Assembly (NCBI GenBank): GCA_963995505.1
Contig: OZ023186.1
Location: 2,728,001 to 2,792,000 of the forward strand
DNA: 64,000 nt
Direction: 5' to 3'
Origin: Hypericum androsaemum
Taxonomy: Eukaryota > Streptophyta > Magnoliopsida > Malpighiales > Hypericaceae
Both the position numbers and the translations under genes were made by a program. Below are positions 56,950 to 64,000 of this stretch, in pieces. Within the stretch, counting starts at the first letter, position 1. Each line of letters starts with the position of its first letter. The notes beneath the pieces were generated by a model. The model was not told where the DNA came from. It saw nothing but the letters and a program-made list of their open reading frames with translations, and ran no database searches.

Positions 56950-59900
56950 ATCTTCATCTCTATATATATACAAATAAATATGTGAAACTTCCGAAAAAAA
57001 ATTTCAAACATTCAATGACTCACAATTACAGTTCAACTAGGAATTAAATTGCTTTTATTAATTGCCTTAGAGAAACGGAATTCCTAAGGTTCTTGTACCC
57101 TTCAATAACTTACAATTAGGAATGAAACATCTGTCTTTGATTGCCTTGGATAAACCAAAATCCAAATAAAACTGTGGCTAAGTTATTCAAGAGGTTTCTA
57201 ATGATGTTAAATATTAATTCATAAAAAAAACAATGTTAAATATTGGTGTTCATTTTTACATGAATGTAGTTAACCAATGAGCTGTTTCTCTAATAATATA
57301 AATAAGGGAAGGCTGGGATGAAAAATAACCAGGTTCAAATCCTGATGAGGATGATCAGGTTTAAACTTGATCGCGTAAAAAATGTACTTGTAAAAAAAAT
57401 ATAACTGTGGTCAAGCCCAATGGACCCATGGGCCCTTCAAAGTTGTACAAATTTGAAATCTTGATCAATGTCTTCGGAGAACAAAGAACTTCAACGACGG
57501 CTGGCATGAGAACATGAAATTGAGCCCAGACGCATCCGCAGGCGCACCACCGGTTTGACCAGAATTATCAAACCAAGCAGTCTTCACAATTACATTTCTT
57601 CATGTAACAATCGATGGCCATAATGAACTTCCAAAAAACTAATCGATGCCCATAAAGATAATACCGGCCAATAAACCAAACTAGACGTATGGAACCAACA
57701 AATCAATTAGATGTTTCGAGGTCACTGTTAAATATTTAGTAAGAAAAGTTTTACCATCATTAAAAGTTCGATATGACTCAAATATAAATTAGTCAATCTG
57801 ATAAGTGTCCTTATACTAAATAGCTAAGAAAAATACCTTTTACGGGAAAATGACTTTCCAAATTCTTTGCAATAAGTTGTTTTTCAGCATTATTAAGCAA
57901 TTTTTTTAACTTCAGAAGATGTCTTTTTTATATTTGTTTAAACTCGGAAAATATGTTTTTTCAGCTGAACAACCATGTTTGTTTAAGACATAATATTAGG
58001 TTGAGATTGGTTGTTTTTATAGGTGATTGGTAGTTTTGATTTAGCTGTCTAGTTTTTTTTATTTATAATTAGACGAATTTTATTGAAATATTTATATCAT
58101 ATATACGTGGCATGTGGTGATGTAGAATTCCCCGTACAAGAATGAAGTTGTAGCCATTAAGACAGCCTGAAAGAAAACCTCGAAAACTAGGCCGAGCATA
58201 CAAACTAGAACATCATCACGCATTAGGACGCTTTCAACAAAGGCCAGGGAGCTATACGTTGACCATGGATAACTACGAGTCTAGGCACAGGAGCACCGGC
58301 CGTGCGATGCTTATTAGAAATGATGTATTAGCGCAGATTTTGTTTGGGCGATATGTGTCAACGATGTATAATATTTTGGCCATTTTTTTTTTATAAATAC
58401 AATCTACTTATAAAAAAGTAATAAATTTAGTTGTCTAACTTATCATCTTATTTTCTTTGAGAGTTGATGCAATAGGTTGCTTGTTGAGGCGGCAATGTTG
58501 CATTAAGTTTCGCTTGGAACGTGATGGAGTGATGTTTGCTTGTTAAAGAGGAGACATGTTTCGAGTCCTGAAATCGCGCGACAATGATGCTTCGCTTGTG
58601 TTTTAGATCGCGAGTTATTTTGCTTAACCAATGCATACACTCTAAAATTAGTTATTCAATATATGCCAATTTGACCAATTCCGATATACGAGAGGATTAT
58701 TAAACTTCGTCTCCGATGTTCCCAATAAAAATGAGGGGCATAGAGCCGAGTCATCTGCAACATCAGCAAAGCTTTTTTTTTAATAAATAGAGTTGACTTT
58801 ATTGTAGTAATATGTACATGTTATCTACCACCTCCGAGTATAAACACCACCGTCCTAAAAAAAAGTATAAACACCACCAGCAAGTACATGTTACAGTCAC
58901 ATATCTCACTAAAATTTTGTCATAATAAAATTTATTGGGGAATGACAGCTGTGGGGAAAAGACAACATCCGGGAAAGCTAACCCTATGAGATATGTAACA
59001 TTTAATTTGACGACAACGAAATATCTGACACATAATCGAAGGATTTAAATTCCTCTTAGTTTGTCATTTATCACTTTTTACTTGCATCACAGATTATTAA
59101 TGTTGGTGTTTTTGATTGAACGGAACTTTCAGTTTTGGTTAAATTAGCTAATTATGTGACTTTTCTTTTTCTTTTCCTATTTGCACCAATTTTACATCTT
59201 GCAGTTACATAAGCGAGTATATTTTTTCATCGAGGGTTGTTTTAAGTGATGGATTTTTTTGTAAAGTTAAATTTATATCAAGAATTATATATTATCAGAG
59301 TTTGAACCTCAAACTTCCGTCAAATCATTTTACACCTTGTAACACTAAGCTAAATACTATTTGACAAGATACTTGAGTTTCTTTAAAGAAGTCTTTATAT
59401 TTCAAATTTTGCCAATAGGAAGGATAATATTGGAAAAATCGTGACAACGTTAAACAAGTGTATATTCTGACCTTTCTACCAAAAGAAAAGTGTATTCTAA
59501 CCCAAACTTTTGATCCTTAATCTTTCGGTCAATATGATCTGGCCATTGAAAAATATACAGATGATATCAAGGTTTTGAAAAGTTCAACGACCACCTTGTT
59601 GATATATTTCTCTACAGAGGTGTTCTGAAATGTTTCCAACTTCCATCAATTATATCGCCCACAGTGGACTGGCAGCACTATCTATTTCTTGGGACAAAGA
59701 GTCTCGACAAAGAGAAAGACATTCTCAAAAAGAAAGAGAAATTCATCAACATTATAATAATTACCAACTAAATGGTTTGCTCTAGCAAAACAAAAAATCA
59801 ACTTTTGTAGTATCATATTTTTGTTGTTATTTAATCTTTTTTGTACTTATAAGCTCGCACACTTGTTTTTTATATAACTCCCGGGCACATAGAGGGCGAT

Positions 59901-60215
59901 TCTCTACTGGCTATTTTAATGATATTTTTTATTCTAAAATATTAAAAAATATTTTTTTTACCACTTGTACCAACTCATGTTAGTTAGTCCAGTTTAGATA
60001 TTTTATCACGTGAAGCTATGCCCAAATAAATGGGAAAAAAATGCGTTGCTTTAATTTGCATAACAGCAGATTGTCAGCTTTTCCCTGAAATAGACGGTAC
60101 ATTCACAATAATATAGCTCCATTATTGAACCTTACAAGCTGGTTCATTATTGAAATTAGAAAGTTTGCCACTCCAGCTTCAGAATAGGTAACATAAACCC
60201 ACAATAATCCAATCC
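56950..60215. other. intergenic DNA, no gene recognised
   Basis: AT-rich, with stops in all frames; I see no gene, tRNA or bounded transposon. Confidence 0.55.
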
Positions 60216-60219
60216 TAGA

Positions 60220-60309
60220 CATAACCTACCCACCTCAGCTAATTTCATCTTCCAATTTTAGTGGCATAACCTACCCACCTCAGCTAATTTCATCTTCCAA
60301 TTTTAGTGG
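60220..60309. repeat. perfect 45-bp tandem duplication
   Basis: CATAACCTACCCACCTCAGC... at 60220-60264 is repeated exactly at 60265-60309; recent, as the copies are identical by eye. Confidence 0.92.
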
Positions 60310-60498
60310 CATAATATACCGAAATTAAATATATAGCACCAGAGCTTGTGGTTAAACCCCTCATCTAACATCTAACCGAAAACTTTCGAAAAGCCTAAAT
60401 CATATAATTTAATAATTCATTGATCAATATGTAGTAGCTCATCCATATTCGAAGTCCGTGATAAATATTTCGAGAGATTTGTCACCATTCATAAGTTT

Positions 60499-61384
60499 TT
60501 TTTTAAAAGGTATAATTTTATTCCATAAAATAAGTTCCTGAGAAACAACAAGACCAAGCAGATAGTTGCTAGGAAGGTAACTAACCCATAGCACCAAGTG
60601 AAACACAAAGCGAGAGCCCCTTACAATCCACAAACTCCTTACAATCATCTAAAACCTGGCCACTAATCAATTACCCCTACTTGAATTGAAGTACAAGAGG
60701 ATATTCTGCTAGTTAATTTCTTTTGAAATGCCAGACCACAAGCTCCACTCCATGAGACTCCTGCAGACAGAATGAAAGATAGAATCTAGGCTCACTTCTT
60801 TACTATCAAAAATCCTACTGTTTCGGGCCAGCCATAGATGCCAACACGAAGCAGCAAAGGCAATAAACCACATCTTCTTCAGAACCTTGCCCCTGACAAG
60901 TTGCATCCAATCCTCCAAGAAAGTCATGGAATCACCTCCGACACACCACTTGATATCCAGAAGCTTGAGCAAACAATTCCAAAGAGAAGAAGCCATCTTG
61001 CAATGCATAAAAAGGTGAGTAGAAGTCTCAGGATCAGTACTGCAGAAAACACAAGCGGAATCTCTAGGGCCAATGATACCACGCCTCAGCAAGTTGTCTC
61101 TAGTTTTGATTCTCCCTTAAAGAGCCATCCAAAGAAAGCAGCTCACCTTCTTTGGGACAAGTTTGGTACGCCCGTTCCTCATAACATTCGGAGATGACAA
61201 CGAAAATCCCTCGAACATAGATGTGTAAAAGCTATTAACAGAAAAACCAGCATGTATATCCGGCACCCAGATAAAAGAATCCACGGTGGATTGGGACCCA
61301 ATATGCCCTGAAATAGTGCGACTTAGATCAGATACTGCTTCCTCCTCCCATGCAAATAAACGACGTCTCCAAAACAGGTCCCAA
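60499..61384 (-). mobile_element. 5'-truncated L1-type LINE with 19-bp target duplication
   Basis: In minus orientation the element starts within ORF2 (FAWEEEAVSDLSRTISGHIG, FYTSMF, KLVPKKVSCFLWMAL). It has one in-frame TAA where Gln is expected (WMAL*GRIKT), continues through the zinc region CVFCSTDPETSTHLFMHC and WHLWLARNSRIFDS, and ends with an A-run (60499-60508 as T). Identical TGTCACCATTCATAAGTTT flank it at 60480-60498 and 61385-61403. A classic target-primed insertion; dead on arrival because of 5' truncation. Confidence 0.9.
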
Positions 61385-61403
61385 TGTCACCATTCATAAG
61401 TTT

Positions 61404-62089
61404 ACCTGACTAGAACTTAGATTACTCGGTTTACTAGATATCCGAACATTAATACTATCAATAAAAAACGTAGGTGACATATATTTTCCTTTTTCTCCAC
61501 ATGCAACTCTCTCTTTTTACAAGATTCTTAATCAAAATTTTATTTAAATCAATTCGAATTTATTGTCAATAAGGTCGACTGTCAATGATTATCGATACTC
61601 TTCAAACAATTGGAGAAAAAACTAGTTGGAAGAGAGAATGAATATATATATATATATATATGAATATATATAGTAATAAACTAGTATAATCTTGTATAAA
61701 TCAACTAATTCATATTCAGATATACATATTTGATATATTTGGACCAGCTAGCTGTCAAATGGCAGGTGGATAAATACTACTTTTCAGAATTGGGAAAAGT
61801 TGTACATGTTACCAACTTTTGCTTGGTCCCAATAATTTAATATCCCACCAGCCGCCCAAACATCTCTCCCCCAAAACCAAATTCCTCCGTTGAAACAAAT
61901 CTCATTTGACCGTTTCCCCCCCTTCTCCCCCTCGTTACCCCCTCCCTCCTCAAGTCTCAACGGCCCGAGTTATCACCCGATTCGATTATAAATTAGTCGG
62001 TTTGATTACTGACGCTCGCGATACTAACCAATACTATTCCACCTCTCCAGAAAAAAATTTCAAAAAATCTGAAAAGTCAGGCCAATGAG
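61404..62089 (+). promoter_or_regulatory. upstream region of the RLCK gene
   Basis: An (AT)n run at about 61640-61660 is followed by AT-rich DNA, then a C-rich tract (CCCCCCTTCTCCCCC near 61915). No clear TATA box. A two-codon upstream ORF (ATG AGA TGA, 62085-62093) overlaps the main ATG. Confidence 0.4.
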
Positions 62090-64000
62090 ATGAAGTGCTT
62101 CCATTTCACCAACGGAGAAAGCAAGGACACGTGTCACGACGGCGTCTCCTCCGCCCGGGGCCACAACAACCAAACGGCGTCGTCCTCCTCCTCCTCGTTC
62201 TCCTCCCGGATGTCCTGGGCCCGGTCCCTGAGCGTGGCCTCCTCGAGCAGCAATTCCTCCTCCACTCGCAACGGCCGGTCGCTCAGGCGCTCCTTGGAGT
62301 TCGACCCCGCCGCGGCGGCGGACGACCTGTCGTCCGGCGCCTCCTGGTCCTCCGGCTTCCACGAGTACCTCCTCGCCCAGCGCCGGGCGGGGGGCAGCCA
62401 CCCCGAGCTTAGGGCCTTCACCTTCGCGGAGCTCAAGGCCGCCACGCGCGGGTTCAGTAGGGCCCACCTGATAGGGGAGGGCGGGTTCGGGTGCGTCTTC
62501 CGGGGATCCGTTAGGGCACCGGGGAAGGTCGACGTCGCCGTTAAACAGCTCGACCGTCACGGTCTCCAGGCAATGCCTCTTTCCTATTCAGCTTTTGCAT
62601 TTAATATAAAAAATAAAAAGAATCTCATAAATAATTTACAGCTTTTTTTTATTTTCTTAATTTCTGGTTAGTTAAAACGGTTATTGCTTGTGGGAAATGT
62701 ATTAGCAATGCAGGGTCATAGGGAATGGATCAACGAAGTGAACTTGTTGGGCGTGATCAAACACCCTAACCTCGTTAGATTGGTCGGTTATTGTGCCGAG
62801 GACGACGAGAGAGGGATCCAGAGGCTCCTGGTTTATGAACTGATGAAGAACAAGAGCCTGGAGGATCACCTCCTGTCGTCGTCACGCCTCATGATGCCAA
62901 CGACGGTGGCACCTCTCTCTTGGATGACCAGGCTCAAGATCGCCCGGGATGCTGCACGGGGCTTGGCTTACCTCCACGAAGAAATGGAGTTTCAGGTATT
63001 GGTTTGGAAAGTGTGCTTGGATTTTGTTTCTGGAAGAGATCAGCTCGGTACCAATGTTAAGAATCTTGTATATGCCAATGTCCGTAGTTTTGGTCTCTCA
63101 GAGTGTGTTCTGTATTGGCTTTATTGTGCAGTTAATATTTCGAGATTTCAAGACGTCTAATGTCCTTCTTGATGAAGAATTCAATGCCAAGCTTTCGGAT
63201 TTTGGACTCGCTCGACTGGGTCCTCCTGAAGGGCTTGACCATGTTTCGACCTCTGTAAGTAAATGTCTGTTTCATTGGTCATACTTGCAGTTGTTAGCAT
63301 AGGTGACCTAATTAGATGTATCATTAAACCAAGTTGTGGTCTTCCTTTAGGAAGTTGTTCGGGAGAAAGATTGCTTGATTTGCTTGACTATTGTCCGGCT
63401 AAGCATGATATGATGCGAACTATCAAGTTTTTTCCCTTTGCATTGGGTTTTGGTGGGTCCCTTTGCATTATTTGAATGGTTACGAAATTAGTTGCAGAGA
63501 TTGGTCTGACTAATTCACTACCTTGCTGAATCTACAAGTGGCTTCTGCATTCGAGTAATTGCAAACTAATTGATGCTAGTGATCAACAAGCCATGCATTA
63601 GAAGTTGATGTACTTGGTCATGTCATTTATCTGTATAATTGATCTTGAGATGTCTGGCCAAGTTTAACTTCCAACATTCGTCTTAATCGTCTCCTCTGTT
63701 TTGAAGGTTGTGGGGACAGTAGGTTATGCAGCTCCGGAGTATGTGCAGACTGGCAGGCTAACTGTAAAAAGTGATATTTGGAGCTTCGGGGTGGTTCTTT
63801 ATGAACTTATAACTGGAAGACGAGCAGTTGAGAGAAACCTGCCTCGAGCGGAGCAGAAACTCTTAGAGTGGGTTAGACCATATGCATCAGATTCAAAGAA
63901 ATTCCACCTAATTGTAGACCCTCGGCTTGAAGGACATTACTGCATTAAGTCTGCTCGGAGAGTAGCATCCCTTGCAAACAAGTGTCTGTCGAAGCATCCA
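62090..64000 (+). CDS. receptor-like cytoplasmic kinase, RLCK-VII (PBL19/PCRK-like), 3' end outside window
   Basis: Exons 62090-62569, 62714-62995, 63132-63254 and 63707-64000 (still open) encode 393 residues so far. Ser-rich N-terminus (residues 20-90), then the kinase: glycine loop GEGGFGCVF (129-137), VAVK lysine 152, [17 protein letters not shown], catalytic FRDFKTSN (Asp259), [19 protein letters not shown] (DFG at 277-279), [14 protein letters not shown] (APE about 304-306), and [20 protein letters not shown]. This fits PBL19/PBL20/PCRK immune kinases, which also begin MKCF and lack a myristoylation Gly2; Cys3 could be palmitoylated. These kinases relay signals from pattern receptors at the plasma membrane. 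Intron 1 has a GC donor (CAG|GCAATG). The GC-rich first exon contrasts with AT-rich flanks. Confidence 0.94.

Noticed and set aside
57300..57370. GGTTCAAATCC, resembling a tRNA T-arm
   Set aside because: No acceptor stem or anticodon arm can be drawn around it; not a tRNA gene.
62060..62560. A 166-codon antisense frame over the kinase first exon
   Set aside because: A shadow of a GC-rich coding exon; the sense frame has clear kinase motifs.

Overview
This is a window of plant nuclear DNA, from a eudicot and probably a woody rosid (the family level is my guess). Support comes from intron-containing genes with GT-AG and a few GC-AG introns, plant-only families (alpha-expansin, DCD, XS/XH RNA-silencing protein, S-protein homolog, RLCK-VII kinase, seed-type 1-Cys peroxiredoxin), a plastid psaA-psaB insertion, and many plant transposons: MULE-type TIR elements with 9-10 bp target duplications, hAT-type MITEs, L1-type LINEs and copia remnants. 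One 200-base gap of Ns lies at 12751-12950.

Layout. 0.2-1.3 kb: 3' end of a DCD-domain gene (+). 1.3-13.7 kb: AT-rich intergenic DNA with a 288-bp tandem duplication, a MULE MITE, a minisatellite, a hAT-like element and a MULE that contains the N gap. 13.7-15.5 kb: a complete three-exon alpha-expansin (+). 16.5-17.1 kb: LINE relic. 19.4-24.4 kb: a complete XS/XH gene of the FDM/IDN2 family (-), with a long intron in its 5' leader. 25-31.6 kb: three TIR elements of about 1.2-1.4 kb (one carries a broken NHL-type gene, a Pack-MULE), and a duplicated copy of the FDM promoter/leader interrupted by one of them. 32.7-35.1 kb: a chimeric, truncated FDM-related gene (+) flanked by inverted RNase H-like arms. 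36.9-38.0 kb: a complete 1-Cys peroxiredoxin (-) with seed-type promoter motifs. 38.7-52.4 kb: a cluster of minus-strand copies, mostly decayed, of a small family that joins an N-terminal coiled coil to an RNase H-like (RVT_3) segment. Interspersed there are a polygalacturonase fragment, a plastid insertion split by a hAT MITE, a second hAT-like element and an L1 element that keeps only ORF1. 52.5-54.4 kb: internally deleted copia element. 55.1-55.6 kb: S-protein homolog (-). 55.7-56.9 kb: another TIR element. 57-62 kb: intergenic DNA with a 5'-truncated LINE bounded by 19-bp target duplications. 62.1-64.0 kb: a PBL/PCRK-like receptor-like cytoplasmic kinase (+), cut by the window end.

The unusual part is 22-53 kb. 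The leader of the FDM gene, its 288-bp coiled-coil exon, and a coiled-coil/RNase H-like pair of modules have been copied and recombined in both orientations, and transposons have then inserted into the copies. The FDM gene itself should act in RNA-directed DNA methylation, the pathway that would be expected to silence these duplicated and inverted sequences. That link is an inference, not something the sequence proves.
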